DNA from: Glandiceps talaboti
Lineage: Eukaryota > Hemichordata > Enteropneusta > Spengelidae
Assembly: GCF_964340395.1 (NCBI RefSeq)
Contig: NC_135562.1
Span: forward strand, 12,432,043 to 12,496,042
Reading direction: 5' to 3'
Length of the DNA stretch: 64,000 nt
The notes beneath the pieces are model-generated. The model was not told where the DNA came from. It searched no databases and saw only the letters and a list, made by a program, of their open reading frames with translations. The translations under genes were made by a program, and so were the position numbers. Within the stretch, counting starts at the first letter, position 1. The number at the start of each line of letters is the position of its first letter. Positions 1 through 21,580 of the stretch are shown one piece after another.

Positions 1-1055
1 ATTAATATTTGGAACGGAAAATTAGAAATGAATATGGTAAAAAAAATGATCGAAATTGGGTTTTAGTTGTGAATCATGCCATAGTAAAGGATAGGGCTTT
101 CTGTCTCAGATCTCATTTAGGAAACTTTTAAAGTTTGGGAAGGTCAGATTTATTATACCTTCTCTTTGCCCCTTTTCAGTTGTCCACCACACAATACACA
201 CAACTAAGTATGAGTTACGTTTCCTTATTATAGTCTTAGTTACTCATGTTGGTATTCTGTCAGAATTAACAACATTCAGAACTAATGTGCCCAGTTCAAA
301 ATTAAGCAAGAACTTAAACAAGTACATAAACTGAACTTCAGTATATATATCCTCGAAGTCAATTTGACAGGTCAGTGACCACCAGTAATTCCTTGTGACC
401 CACCCAAATTTTGGGTTCATCTGTGATTGAAGGTATAAATTATAACGATACTGTATAGGAACTAGACTATCCCTTAGGTGACATACAAGAAAACGTATTT
501 TATGAAGAGAATTAATGTAAAGTTTACATAATATACACAATATAATGTGATGAAGCTGAGAGTTTTTATGACTATTTTCATGACTTTTATAATTTTGACC
601 GAAAACAAAAGGGCTTGTGTTTCTTCTGAGGGCATATGCTGTTAAATGAAGGAAAAGGAAATCATGAGAATGCACACACATACAGACGGACAGACCTGCC
701 ATTGTTTGAGCTGACATTCAATACCATTATTTATCTTACAGATTATTTCAACCACTGGAATAGAATGAAGTCCAGCAGTATGACTTGCATTGGCAAAACA
801 TCAAACACAGTGACGTTTCTACGTTCCTACAACGACTGGCATGATTGGGTAAATGCCAACTTAATCTCAAATACTTGTGTCTTTGCCATTTTCAATTCCG
901 TCATTCTCCTATTTTAAAACTTGCTTTCAAATATTTTCGATTTTGGTTACAGCTGATTGCCTTTCTGTGAACGCCAGTGTTTACTATGACGTCTTTCACT
1001 TAATATATGCAAAAATTTCAACTACTTCTACATTGTCTATATTATAATTAGTCAT

Positions 1056-1155
1056 TCTTATATATATATATATATATAATTATAATTAATCATTCTTATA
1101 TATATGATTATATATATACATATTTATATATTTATATATATATATATATATAAGA
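1056..1155. repeat. AT dinucleotide microsatellite with palindromic arms
   Basis: Two runs of alternating TA are separated by a repeated CATTCTTATATATA segment, so the tract can fold back on itself. It has no coding content. Confidence 0.85.
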
Positions 1156-1784
1156 AAGATTAATATTATTATTATTATGATAATGATGATGATAGAGTTA
1201 AAAAAAAAAAAAAAAAAAAGTAAGAAAATAGTATATATATGGAATATTATTATAACAGATTACATTATACCATGATTAGAATCACCACTTCCTTTGTTGG
1301 CTAGAATGTAGAACAGTGGATCGATTGTAGTAAAGAATATTAGCTAGGGAGTCAAGGTTATGGCTAGATTATGGATACTGATAGTGTAAGACCTCCTAGC
1401 CTAACACTGATTTTTATTATCAACAGTGAATGTCCACTATTCTACGCTTGATTCCAATTTTTCTCTCTAACTGAGTAGATGATGAAAGTAAAAGTCACCG
1501 ATGATTGACATTTTAGCTATGGTTTCCGCTTTCCTAAAAGTCTGGTGATTTTCCCATAGTGACGCACTCATTCACTATATCTTGTAGGAAGTATGTATAC
1601 CACTTCCATTTCTGTATCATTGTCTATGTATTAAGTGTCAAAATAAAAATATCAAATATCCAAAAAAAACAAACTGTGTAGATGTTTTTATTCCTGAAGA
1701 CTTCACTTTCCATTGCACTTGAAACCCCTGAGTCAAGTACAGCCAAGTGAGACAGCCAAAGTCTCAAATCGCCTGTGCTAGTAC

Positions 1785-1910
1785 AAAAAAAAAAAAAAAC
1801 CATTGGTTATAGATCAGCAATGGAAAATCCCCACAACTGTGCATTGGGATTTGAACTTGTGACCTGTAACCTTTGACCTCCAACTGTAACCACTGTGCCA
1901 AAGGAAGCTG
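1785..1910 (-). mobile_element. tRNA-derived SINE, minus orientation
   Basis: Read on the minus strand, 1900-1890 is TGGCACAGTGG, a perfect fit to the pol III A-box consensus TRGYNNANNNG. About 34 bases further on, 1856-1846 reads GTTCAAATCCC, a good B box. The spacing is that of a tRNA gene, but the flanks do not form an acceptor stem. A homopolymer run follows at 1785-1799 (T run on this strand). A tRNA-headed SINE is the best reading; it lies in the MIB1 intron. Confidence 0.65.
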
Positions 1911-4317
1911 ATTGGCATAATAATATACAGTAACTTCTTCAGTAACATTTCTTAAATACCAAAGAAATGGGTCTGCCACTGACCCCTCTCTTGGAAGGAA
2001 ATGTACGGGACAGAAGTTGCTTTATGCTTTAATTCACACTCCTTAGACATAAAATCACAACTCTGTCTAGTGTACGATTCACAGTTTGTGTGTTTATGTC
2101 TATGAATATTGTCCTGACTTGGGGAATTGTCAGGAGGGAGTCTTGGATAAAACTATCGTGCCTCTTTGCAGCATGATGGTAAAACATCCCCCTTTTTGTA
2201 TCCCTCAGATAAAAACACCCATGCCTCTTTGCAGCATGGTAAAACATTCCCCCTTTCTTAAGAGAATGGTAAGTTACTTTGTGGCTGGCAAGAATTTCAG
2301 ACAAGCTGCTGAATGCCATGGGTTTTAGAATTAGCAAACAGCTTTATAAAACTTTGGGTGGTTAAAAGTGTGATTGTAGCATGAAACCACAAAGCTATCC
2401 AAAGTTACATAGAGCTATGAAACTTACGAGATGTTAATTGTCAGATCAGAACTGGTTGCCCGTTTCCAAGGAAATGGTCAAAATAAATGAGTGCTTGCAT
2501 TCAGAGCTAACATTTAGAATCAATACAAATAATACAGTGTAGAAATGACTGAACTTGGCCATTTCTACCTGTATACAAATCATACATTGCCAAGGTCAAT
2601 GTTAAAACAATGGTTGCCATATGCTAGTACTGGTATACTTTTGCTGTTGAAATTTCAAATGTATGGTATGGTAATATTTCTTCTTTCGAAATATCAAAAA
2701 TTTGTCACTGTCAAGGCTATCTTAACCAATATCATGATATATTTTTTATTTATTATTATTATTTAATTATATATAAATATTGCATTAGAGTTCTCAAAAA
2801 CAAATTTGAAAAAAATTTCTGCAAAATTTTCCCGATAGATCCAACTGCTGATGTTAGCAGAGATTATCAGGAATAGTTCACATACTGCTGCAGATTTCTC
2901 TTTCATTTTGTTGATGGTATTATTTCATCATTTCCCATGTTTTGTACATGTGATATATATTGTTTACTTGTTAAATGTCATGTGCTGATTGCATACATAT
3001 GTATACATGATATACTCAGCTTCTAATTTTTATAGACACCAAAAGTACAAGTATATGTTCTCATCATATATGGTTGGAAATTACTTCACGGAACAAAAAT
3101 ATTAGTAGAAATAAAATTTTGTGACATATAAAATGTGCTTTCCTTGTTTCATATCCTCCTATAACATGAGTAGTTTGTAAAATGGGATTTGACATAATAT
3201 GTGTATGACTACAGTCTACAGATTAGGTAATCGGTTTGAATCTGAAGATCTCTCATTCTCGCAAGGTAGAGCATATTTTTCTGCTGTCACAACGAAAAGT
3301 TATACTGGGTGCAGGTGTTTGTTAAAGACTGCCATAAAGAGGGTAGTCGTTTACGATGATGAAGATCTCTTTAACTTCCATCATTTATTAGAAATCATGA
3401 ACCAAAAATAGTTGATGACAAATGAGTAATCTCCCAACTGTTAGAATGATGTAAATAATGTACAAATTGTCTCCTGGTATAACAAGTGTTCCATACATGT
3501 ATTAGGACATGTTGTCACTGCCCACAATAAACACTGACTGGGCAGAATTCAGTGATTTCTTTTACAAAGACATGACTGTGTAGGTGTTGTAGTTTGAATT
3601 TGTAATTTTATCTCAGCACCTCATTGAACTAGACGTAAAGGTAAAGAAATCTTCAGATTTAAAACCCGACAGCTAGTCTCTACACTTTAATTAAGTAAGT
3701 CTCAGTTAGAGTAAATTTGTAAATTTTGGTTTTGACATTAGGGGTGTGTATCAGTCAATTTGTAGTAAAGATGTGCTACACTATATTTGGAATCACTACA
3801 AATGAAGCAAAGTAAGCAAACATAGTATTAGTATTGTAAGGTCACTGATTTCCTTATAAAAAATTTCACAATTTGATGTATCTATTGTAAAGAGGGAAGT
3901 CCTATCTTGTGAATAAGAAAGGGGAAACATCAAAACATTTTGGAGAAGTTATAGAAAAGCGTCTGGAAGATCTTGTTATTTGTTAGACATGATGTCTACT
4001 TTTAAAATAGGATGGATCCATGGATATGTAATATTGTAACTTTGTTAGTTTGCGCAGAATTACAGTAATCATACAATTAAAGAAAGTATAAAGAAAGTGT
4101 CCAAATTTTTGAATGATGGTAAATTCTTGTAAAATATTACAAATGAGTCTTTTAGTTTTGTTTGACCAGTTGTCTACTCAACTTAAAATTCAGAAAACGT
4201 GAAAAAATGGCAGCAATTTGAGAAATGTTGTTTTTGTAATTGAGTAGGAAAAATCAATAAAGTCAGGATGTTATTCTACAGTTTCAGCGCATGTACATTA
4301 TTTTTGAAATTTCCATC

Positions 4318-4765
4318 TCAAAATTTATTGCAAAATCATTATTAATCCATGAGGGAAAAGAAATTTTAGGGGATGAAAGAAAATTAAAAATATAAACCAA
4401 AAAATGTTGAATAGTAAAAATTTACTAAAATTTATTATAAAAATCATTATTAATTCATAGGGGAAAACAAATTTTAGGTTATAGTAGAAAATTATCATTC
4501 GCAGAGAATCATATTTAGCGCAATTTATATTTTTAAAATGGTAAAATTTGTGGATTTTTGTCTTAAACTTTATTTGAAAAATCATATGTTAATCCATAGG
4601 GGAAAACAAATTGTAGGTTATTGAACAAAATTACTAGTCGATCACAGACTCACTTTTAGCACAATACATATTTTAAAATGTCAAAATAGTTTAAAATTTG
4701 TAATTTTTTGTCTCAAAATTTATTGGACAAATCATATGTTAATCCATGGGTGAAAACAAGTTTAA
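4318..4765. repeat. Diverged tandem repeat, about four copies of 110-150 bp
   Basis: A block beginning AAAATTTATTG and continuing with AATCAT(A/T)TTAATCCATGGG and GAAAACAAATTTTAGG recurs near 4320, 4430, 4570 and 4716. The copies are diverged and unequal in length. The segment is AT-rich and non-coding. Confidence 0.7.
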
Positions 4766-5070
4766 AATTATGAAAGAAAATTTCCACACACAAATATTTT
4801 GAAAACAAATGTCATGACTTTTCGCTGAGAAGATGTCAGTGGAGTCAGAAGTGTGTACAGCAATGGTCTGTATGTTTGAAGTATCTCATATAACAAATAA
4901 TACACAGTAGCTGGTATACATTTGTAATTTAAGAAATACAAATGAGTCATTATGTGCTAATTAGAAGTTGGGGGAAAAATTTTGCAACTGGTACTGGTAG
5001 CTATTAAAGTGTTCCACTTCAGGAGTGGTTAGTCCATGCTGTGTACTTCCATTTACAGGATACAATTTTT

Positions 5071-5101
<31 letters not shown>

Positions 5102-5397
5102 CTCACCTTGTATACGATGCTTCAACTTTTGCTTCTTCCCGTCATTTTTGTTGTTGTAACTTTCAAATATTTGATAAATTTAAAGCAGTTCAGGTTCACA
5201 TATATGATGAGAACATACTTGTTCATGATTGAACTGTATTTTCAAGTGAGTGACCAATCTTTGTATTCAAAGTGTCCTTACACTTGGCTTAGTATTTTCT
5301 TACTACAACCACTATCCATTACCATCAGAAAAAGAAGCTTTCAGTCTTTCAAAATCACCAACCTTTATATGCCGGACTTTGTTTTCTTTTTATATAG

Positions 5398-13427
<8,030 letters not shown>

Positions 13428-14094
13428 GGCAGACAACAATAACAGACAATTAAATATCCACCAAAATCTAAGTCCTAAGATTTCTTTAGATATTGACACA
13501 ACTTTATTGAAAAAAAAAAATTCTAAATTCCATTTTTAATGTAAACTGAAAGAATTAACAGTATCTAGATATATACCCAATATTTAATATTCCATATGTA
13601 AAGGTTAAAGGTCGTGCATGTATCCATAGCAACCATATTATTTTGTACAAGGCACTAAGGTTGGTATGCATGGCAACGTACATATAGAGTACCATCCTAC
13701 AAGATTAATTTTTGCAATACAGATATTATAATAATAGTTGATATTTTCAGATAGTAATATTTGGTAATTTTTAGAACTTGGTACTTTATTTTTGTCTCAC
13801 AAGTATCAGAATGTATAATGTTTTCTTTCTCAGTTTAAATGAACCTCAAGAAATGTGACGCAAGGCGATCTACACCAGAGACAAATTGAATTGTCACCTT
13901 ACCAAAAAAATGACTGGAAAGTTGATAAAATTTCCTTCCACAGTAAACAGTTTTCTTGTGCATTTTCATGTTATATTTATTGACGGTAATGAAGTCAGTG
14001 ATTGGTAAATGTTTTTGTAACGTTATAGTCAGCGTAACTGTAAATATTCCTCATCTGAGTTGCCTGTCAAGTAACAGATGCAGGAGTTGATGAT

Positions 14095-14860
14095 CTCCAG
14101 CCACACAAAATGATGATGTCATTGTACTGTGGCCTCGCAAAATGATGATGTCATTGTATGATTGCCAACAAATTGGTGAGGTCATTGTACTGTGGCCTCA
14201 CATAGTGATGAGGTCATTGTTATTTTGCCAACAAATTGGTGATGTCATTTGACTGTGGCCTCACAAAATGATGATGTCATTGTATGATTGCCAGCAAATT
14301 GGTGAGGTCATTGTACTGTGGCCTCACAAAGTGATGATGTCATTGTACGATTGCCAACAAATTGGTGAGGTCATTGTACTGTGGCCTCACAAAGTGATGA
14401 TGTCATTGTATGATTGCCAACAAATTGGTGAGGTCATTCTACTGTGGCCTCACAAAGTGATGATGTCATTGTACTGTGTATTGCAACAGAAATTGATGGT
14501 ATTTCACCATAACCGTATCAAGTGATGAATTATTGCAGTTTGGTTACAAAATTTTGTAATGCAATTATTGTATTACAGCTGCTTGAAGTGATGATGTCAT
14601 TGAATTTTCACTACAGAAATCAGTGATGTCATTGCACTGTAGCCATGCAAGATGATGATGTCACATTCTGGCTACAAAATTTCATGATGTCCAGGTAATA
14701 ACATGGTAACCACACAAATTGTGACAGCATTGCACTTGGTCACATAAACTAGTGATGTCATCATCTTGGGGTCACAAAACTGATGATGTCATGGCATTCT
14801 AAGTGCACAAAGTGGTGATGTCATCATTACAGCTACACAATTAGATGAGGTCGTTACACT
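14095..14860. repeat. 63-bp minisatellite, clearest at 14120-14480, decaying rightwards
   Basis: The unit alternates a TGATGATGTCATTGTA half with an AATTGGTGAGGTCATTGTAC half, then TGTGGCCTCACAAAG, giving a 63-bp period. At least four near-identical copies lie at 14220-14480, with half-units continuing to 14860. Because 63 is divisible by three, it produces an open frame with a 21-residue repeat, which I regard as an artefact. Confidence 0.88.
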
Positions 14861-16232
14861 AAACTTACCAAATCTTGGAATGTTACAACCTCCTAGCAAC
14901 ATGAAGTGCCCATATTGCTTGACAACCTTTGTTGTCATGGTTACATAATATATACAAAGAAAGCGCCAGGAACATGGTATTCGTGTCTTGTTGAAAACTG
15001 TTTCTATGGAAACTATTAAGTGATTTGAAAACGCTATTTTGAAAACAGAAAAAAAAAATTGACAATTAGGAGATAAATGAGACAAGCAATTATATCAAAA
15101 AGAGCAGATTCCGGCCATTATTTTCAACCACTTACATCACCAGATAAATGATGGAAGTGCCACGTATCTCATTTTGATTGGGAGGGGGGGGGGGGTTTAG
15201 TTTTTTACAAATCAATCAATTTCAATGAAACATTTTGGATATGAATTCACAATGAGCATTATTTCTGTGATTCTAATACTCAAAAACATTTGGTTATACC
15301 TGCAGAGTGTGGATGACTAATTACATCATTGTGTATTAACAAAGATTCAGATTCAGATTCAGATTTAGATCCACTTTGCAGACAAGGTCATGACCTTTGA
15401 TGTACAAATTTCAATTATCAGCCATAATGCAGTCTTACAAGCTTCAGTGATTAGGAACTCCTCCATGGTTTTTTAGATCCTGTATGTAACTTGTATATAT
15501 TATTTTCCAAGGTCAAATCTTGCCTGGAAATGTACACAGGTAAGAAGTATGTGTATTGTAGAGGCTGGTGACTTTCAAATAATCAAAGGTAACAGTAACA
15601 GTAATATTTAATGTGCTGGTTATTTGCTCAATATTTATGCAGCAAAAGGTTTAGCTTAGTTTGCATGTGTTTTCAGAGTTCTTGATCTTTTATACTAATA
15701 ATGTATTTGGTATCCAGTCATTCCTTCATTCCCAATAAGGGATTTTTATGTCTCGTTGCAGATCTCCCGAGATATGCAAATATGCCTAGCAATGACGGTT
15801 GGCAAATGTTTGATCATGGTCGAGCTCTCGCTGTGGCCATGTGCAATGATATTGAGAACAATAGTGTTGCTCAGCATTTGGGACTTTCAGCTTGACCACC
15901 CTCATGTGGTTGCTATCGATGCAATGGCTCACGCGGGATATCATGAGATCTGCCGCAAGACGAAACACGGCTTATTGACCATATTGATATCACCTTTTCG
16001 GAGATATGATGCCCCAGTAAATGCCAACATATGATATGGCGTGACATGCCAGTGATAGTGCGCCCACATACCCTAAGTCAAAGTTCTAGTCATTTGAATG
16101 ATGCAAAGTCTGGCTCCTTTGCCATGATTGACAGCTAATATTAGCCGATAATATAGCACATACTTAGTATATGACATAGCACAGCCACTGGTATGAGTAC
16201 AGAAGTAAGCCAGCCTCATCATCTTAGCAATA

Positions 16233-16720
16233 CTGCCCTCTAGTGGTGTGCCAACTCCTGTCAGTGACAAGCCATGGCAACTTGATAATGACTCCTACCA
16301 TTCACATGGTGTGTATATTCTTGACAGGTACAATGTAACAAACAGGCCAAGGCTGCATTTTCAAAGATGTGTTTGGCTGTCAATATTTTTTGTGTTAGGG
16401 ATGGCTAGAGGGCGCTATTCACAGGTTTTCCGAATATATTTAGTTAGAATCGAATATAGTAGATGGTGCTATTCATTTATCTTTCTTTTAGTTGCTGCTA
16501 GAGGGCTCTGTTAATAGTTTCAATTAGTCTATTTAAAGAGCTCCTTATTTGTCAGTTTTCTGGATTCAATGGCTGTTAGAGGGCGCTGTTTATTTATCTG
16601 TTTCTGAATTTAATGGCTATTAGAGAGTGCCATTTATCAGTTTTCTTGATTTCAATTGCTGTTAGAGGGCACTGTTTATTTGTGAGTTCTTTGGAAGCCA
16701 TGGCTGTCAGAGGACACTGT
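16233..16720. promoter_or_regulatory. Cluster of CTCF-like AGAGGGCGCT motifs
   Basis: 16248-16233 (minus strand) reads CACCACTAGAGGGCAG, a complete match to the CTCF core CCASYAGRKGGC. On the plus strand related cores follow: GCTAGAGGGCGCT (about 16404), GCTAGAGGGCTCTG (16496), GTTAGAGGGCGCTG (16575), ATTAGAGAGTGCC (about 16619), GTTAGAGGGCACTG (16661) and GTCAGAGGACACTG (16706). The last four are about 45-90 bp apart and share flanks such as ATGGCTG and TTTATTTATCTG, so they are a small tandem array. A regulatory role is inferred from the motif alone. Confidence 0.4.
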
Positions 16721-19700
16721 TACAAGCTTTTCTGTTTTGCTAGTATTTGGAATACTCACAATCAGTGTACATACATATAACTGGTACGATATTTTATCAA
16801 AAGTTTATTTTATGGGAATTAAAAACTTGATCATTTTCATGAATATATAGTAAAAATATTTGTTCTTCAGTTTTCATTTCTATAACTACAGACTGAAAAG
16901 TTGTAGAAGTATCAATTAAGTAAACACAATTAACACTACATTGAAGTATAGAACAGGTCTGAATTACAGCCTATTTTAAGTTAGTGTTTACTGGTATTCT
17001 GTTTGATACAGGAAACCAATATGAAACTGTACATTCTACACTTTAAGATACCAAATGACCATTTCTTGCTACATTTTGTCTAAAAATAAATCATGTAAAC
17101 ATACTGCAACTAGATGCAGTCAATGCATCGATGTCTGCAGTTGATGTCTGCATGCATGGTGGCATGTAAGTTCGTTTTATTTAGACATAAATGACTCAAG
17201 AAACTGTGTTCATTCAACCTTGCTATCTCAAATGCAATATATGCAGTTTATTTGTTGGTTTCTGTATGGTTGTATCAAACAGAGCCAGTGAACACTAACA
17301 TAAAATGGGCAGTAACTCCTCAAAAAGCTAGATTCAGAAAATAGATTTATTACATATCGATGACATTTTGAACATTTTATGACAAGCCACACGTTATGTT
17401 TGAAACCTAGATTGAGATGATTTCTGGAGTATCGTATGTTTTCAGATATCAAATGAAAGCATTCTAAAATAATTTATATAATCTATGACATTTCCAGTGC
17501 ATTTTTCATTTTCGTTGTCCCAAATAAACTTAACTATAATCTAAAATTGGAAATCATTATTTTCATCATATTATAACTTGATTTATTGTAAATACAGTTT
17601 TGCACACAAAAAAAGTATGTAGCTGGGTTTTTTTTTCTCCAATTTCTGATACCAACAAAGAAATACTCTCCTTAGTTCATGAATTATCAAAGGTTATTCT
17701 ATGTATTTCTGTCTTCAGTGTGCACCCCTGTATAACCCCTAAGCTACATCCCTGATATCCAGTATAAAAAATTGGTGAATTGTCTCTCTATATAACTGTC
17801 AAAGAAAAGAAAACATTTGTTCGAGTTTTCCGTTTTGTAATTTGATAATTTTTTGCAACCCTATTTTATAACATCATTTGGTATGACCGTAATGCTTTTG
17901 TGTGGTAGAACCTTCCATTTTAAAGGTAACAAGGGGTGTACTCCTAAATCTAGTTGGTATTCAAATCATGGACTGTTCATAGAAATTCATGTCGCATTTT
18001 ATGCAAATTTTATGCAAATAAAGCTGTAAATAGTCAAACACATATCATGCAGATGTTCTTTTATTTGTTGCGTCAGACCCAGGACCTAAATGAACGATGT
18101 TCATTTGTTGAGCTTCTGCGACATTGTGCAATTGTTTCTAAGCTACACATACACAGGACAAATGCAAATAATGTGTGTACACTGTGTCATATTAAGTTTG
18201 TCTGTGATTGTTTCAACACAAATATTCCATTACCCTTACTTCTTTAGAAGTCAACTGTAACAAACGGTCGTTGGTGGCGCTCTAACACCCTATACATGTA
18301 CATCTACTCCTGCCAACAGCAGTTGTATTTTACTGTCCAATTAATTATGACATCACTTCTAGTCATGTAATTGTTCTGTCATCATTTCAGATTTCTTTCA
18401 TACAGCAAACATTAGAAATGGCACAGAATGATGGCAATATAAGCCCCCCCCACCCCTCACCCACACATACACACACAAACACACCATTGCACCCCAGCAT
18501 TTAGTGTGATTAGCCATGTAACTAGACAGCATGGATTCAAGGCATCATGGAATTTCAAACATTTTTGTCTTACAACTGCATACCATGGATGTCTGCTAAT
18601 GCCCTTACAAGATCACCAGTATACAAATACATGGGACAGCAGTGTTCATAGCACTGCAAGTTCCTCAAAACATCACGGTTTTTAAATCGTATCAAATGGA
18701 AGTTGGTTGTTAACTTAGTCACACATAAACATATGTAGATTCATTTCGTCACTGTCACTTGGAGATGTGAAGTGATGACTAGATAGTTGACTTGTCTGAT
18801 AACAAATCCATTGCCCTTGGACCACTTTACTGGTCACTGAGTCAATGGTGGCGCTGTTCCACTTTGTAATAAGTGGCAAGATCAATAGTTCAATGTAGAA
18901 TAAAAAAAAAAAAACTTAATTTCTTTTAGTTAGGCCTCAGACTACAGCCCCCCCCCCTCCCCCACTTAACTGGCCGAATTTGAAAATTGTTTCAGACAGC
19001 ACAATTTCATATCAGTATGTATGTAAAGCCTGATAAGAAAAATTCTCTTAATATACACTTTCATTTATATAATGAAAATTCTTCCATCTCTCAATTTGAC
19101 ATTTTTTTTAATAGAAATATCTGTATTTAGGGGTACAAAACATCCATTACATGTAAAATCGATTTTTGTAAGATGAGAACTAAAATGCCCCCCCCCCCCC
19201 CCACTAAAAAATACTGGTATACAGTATTTTATTCTGCATTGAACTATTGATCTCACCCCTAAGGTATCTTGTTTATCGCGTGTGACCTGTACTCAAGATT
19301 GTGCTAAAAAGTCTTGCATGCGTGCGCGCGCGCGCACACACACACACACACACATGCACACACCTGAACTAAAATAAAAGACTGCAGACACAAGCCTTCA
19401 TGGTGAATGGTGACTGAATCTAAATGTACTTTAATTCTGATTTCCTGGATTAGCCGTAACACATCTCACAGCATACAGGAAAATGAAATTATGGTATATA
19501 TGCAACTTACAAGACACTTGAAAACAAACAATGCCAGTGCCATCATCTTGAAAGACAGGTTTCAACTGATTATTTTCAAATTAGTACAAAATACACACTA
19601 CAAAGTAACTAAACCAAGATCGACATGAAAGTTACACATGGACCACCTAAGTACAAAGAAAATGAAGGAAAGATCCCTTAGTGCTGTGATTTTTCATCTA

Positions 19701-20132
19701 TGTGGGTATACATACAAAAGGCAAAGGCCACAGGCATGGAAAAAAATGAAGAACAAAAAGCCTTCTTCGAATGGTCAGCCAGTTTTCTGTACTTTCTGCT
19801 TCTTTGTTGTGTTCACATGGCTACGCTCGGTTGTCGGGGCTATTGTTAATTTAGACTGCAAGATTTGTTGAGTCTGAGTTACCTAGGTCGTGAGGGACCC
19901 CCAACACGGTGTATTTGACAAGACAGTAAGTACCATGTGTTGATAAAATCAATATGATCTTTCGCAGACCTTATGATTTTTCAACATCACATCATCTTTT
20001 CATTTTATGCAGATTTCTATTACTGCTTTGCTGTGGTGACATCGCCTCAGTGTATTTAATTGCTATATATACTTTGGGTAGAATGTAAGAAATGCAGAGC
20101 AGTATCCAAGGAACTTAAACAAGGACTCTGTA

Positions 20133-20148
20133 CAGCGCCCTCTATAGG
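20133..20148 (-). promoter_or_regulatory. Partial CTCF-like motif
   Basis: The minus strand reads CCTATAGAGGGCGCTG. The AGAGGGCGCTG half matches the CTCF core, while the upstream CCACT half is diverged. It is 1.4 kb from the 3' end of the FKBP gene. Confidence 0.25.
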
Positions 20149-21520
20149 TCTTGCACAAAGCCAATCACAGACAGCCTATACTATACAATTTGAATATATT
20201 GACAGCATGTCTTTATGACAAGACTGGTTTAAATATGTATACATAATATTATCACTAAAACTGATTATGCACTTGTTTTGAAAATCACAAGCGCTGACTC
20301 GTTCGGAAAATGTGACTACAACAATGTCGCTTTGCCAACTCAAAATGATCGCAGTATGTTCGTTCCTTGTAATATTCCAATATGGACTTGTAGAACAACG
20401 GACACATGTACCCAATTCTAAAAAAAGCAGAATTACAATAGTTACTCAGATTATTAACCAGGGGTTCTCCAAATCCTAGCGAGGAGTGCTGATCAGTCAT
20501 CAATATGCATGAGCATTTAAAATATTCGTCAGCACAACCACTCGTATGGTTTGTTGCTTTCATAGTGCCAGTTGGTGCTGGCCAGTTCGGTGGGAGAACC
20601 CTGCTGTATGGTTTACATACATCATCAGTTGGAAATAAAATATCGTTGGAAAAAGGTTTGGTCAAATAACAATCATTGCTAGATAGCTCACAATATTTTT
20701 GTGTGTGTGTGTTTTTTTTCTTTCTTTTACACGGACCAAATTTGTGAAGACTTGTTACACAGAATGTTACTACGGTCTGAATGTTGATGCTCTAGTCTCT
20801 ATGATATTCTAACCAATGGGGTTGATTTATTTCAACTTTTAAGTACACCTGTTTGCAATTTGAAATATGGTGGTAGACATTTTTTTTCCCTTTGAACCAA
20901 GCAACACTTGCACGTTTTACAGCACTGTCAATTTCAAATGACAACCCTGACCAACTATAGTTATTGTGCGTTCACTCATTAAAAAAAAAAAAAACTTTTT
21001 TTTTTTTCCGGATTGGAAATAAAAATGAACCAAAAAAAACTGAAAGAGAGCAGTGACATGCATCTAATGTGCACTGGAGACAGGCAAAATATTTGAATGG
21101 TCTGTTGATGACATTTGTTCTGGTGACCTCTGACCTTAACTGTCTGGGCTAACTCACCTTTGTAAGCTAGGGTAATAATAATTAGGCTTAGGAGTTGATA
21201 ACCATTAGTCTATTACTGTATATGATGACAGATTGGGTTCAAAGATCACCGTTTTAATCTGCATAATAAGTCAATGACTTGTGACCCACTGACCTCTGAC
21301 CTTTCCTTTGAATGGGTCCATTTGCTGACACACTATCAAGAAAGAGAATCAGCATATACATGGGTCATTAAATTTTTCCTGATAAAACCGATAACAGATG
21401 ATGATTACAAAAACAAACAGGTGTACTTAAAAAAAGAAGGTTTTTTTTCATCTACTGATCATGCCTTGTTACAAAGAAAGGTGGTTATTTGTTTTTACTT
21501 AGAGCAATGTCTTTAACTAG

Positions 21521-21526
21521 TTTATT
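21521..21526 (-). terminator. Polyadenylation signal of the FKBP1A gene
   Basis: On the minus strand the sequence is AATAAA, about 55 bases beyond the stop codon at 21583-21581. The spacing suits a short 3' UTR. Confidence 0.6.
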
Positions 21527-21580
21527 TTAAAACCAAGACATCTTGCAGGAATCTTGATGAGAGGGTAGAGACATTGACAG

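Larger units (their letters stand above)
1..5397 (+). other. Intronic (or upstream) sequence of the MIB1 gene, no exon seen
   Basis: I found no stretch matching the ankyrin-repeat exons that should precede the first MIB1 exon at 5398, so those exons probably lie left of the window. The region holds an AT microsatellite (about 1056-1155), a tRNA-derived SINE (about 1785-1910), a short direct duplication around 2160-2250, and a diverged tandem repeat (about 4318-4765). A poly-A run at about 5080-5100 precedes the exon. The open frames here have no recognisable product. Confidence 0.6.
13428..21580. other. Intergenic region between MIB1 and FKBP1A (includes 3' UTRs)
   Basis: No convincing coding exon is seen. 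The first part is presumably MIB1 3' UTR, though no AATAAA lies close to the stop. Contents: a 63-bp minisatellite (14095-14860), a short G run (15181-15194), a block of locally higher GC without a known match (about 15750-16050), a cluster of AGAGGGCGC motifs (16233-16720), short poly-A, poly-C and CA runs (for example 18901-18913, 19186-19202, 19320-19355), and otherwise featureless AT-rich sequence. Confidence 0.6.

Noticed and set aside
5036-5397. Upstream extension of the open frame into the first MIB1 exon
   Set aside because: A good acceptor (TATATAG) lies at 5391-5397. Homology with MIB1 starts exactly there, and the upstream part includes a poly-A-coded Lys run.
14268-14525. 85-codon frame with a perfect 21-residue repeat
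   Set aside because: It is the direct product of the 63-bp minisatellite, with no conserved domain or splice context.
15701-16034. Overlapping small frames in a block of higher GC
   Set aside because: No recognisable domain, splice pattern or repeat ends. It might be a degraded transposon fragment, but I cannot support that.
20285-20665. 126-codon minus-strand frame
   Set aside because: Composition is not clearly coding, and there is no family resemblance, start context or splice sites that I can support.
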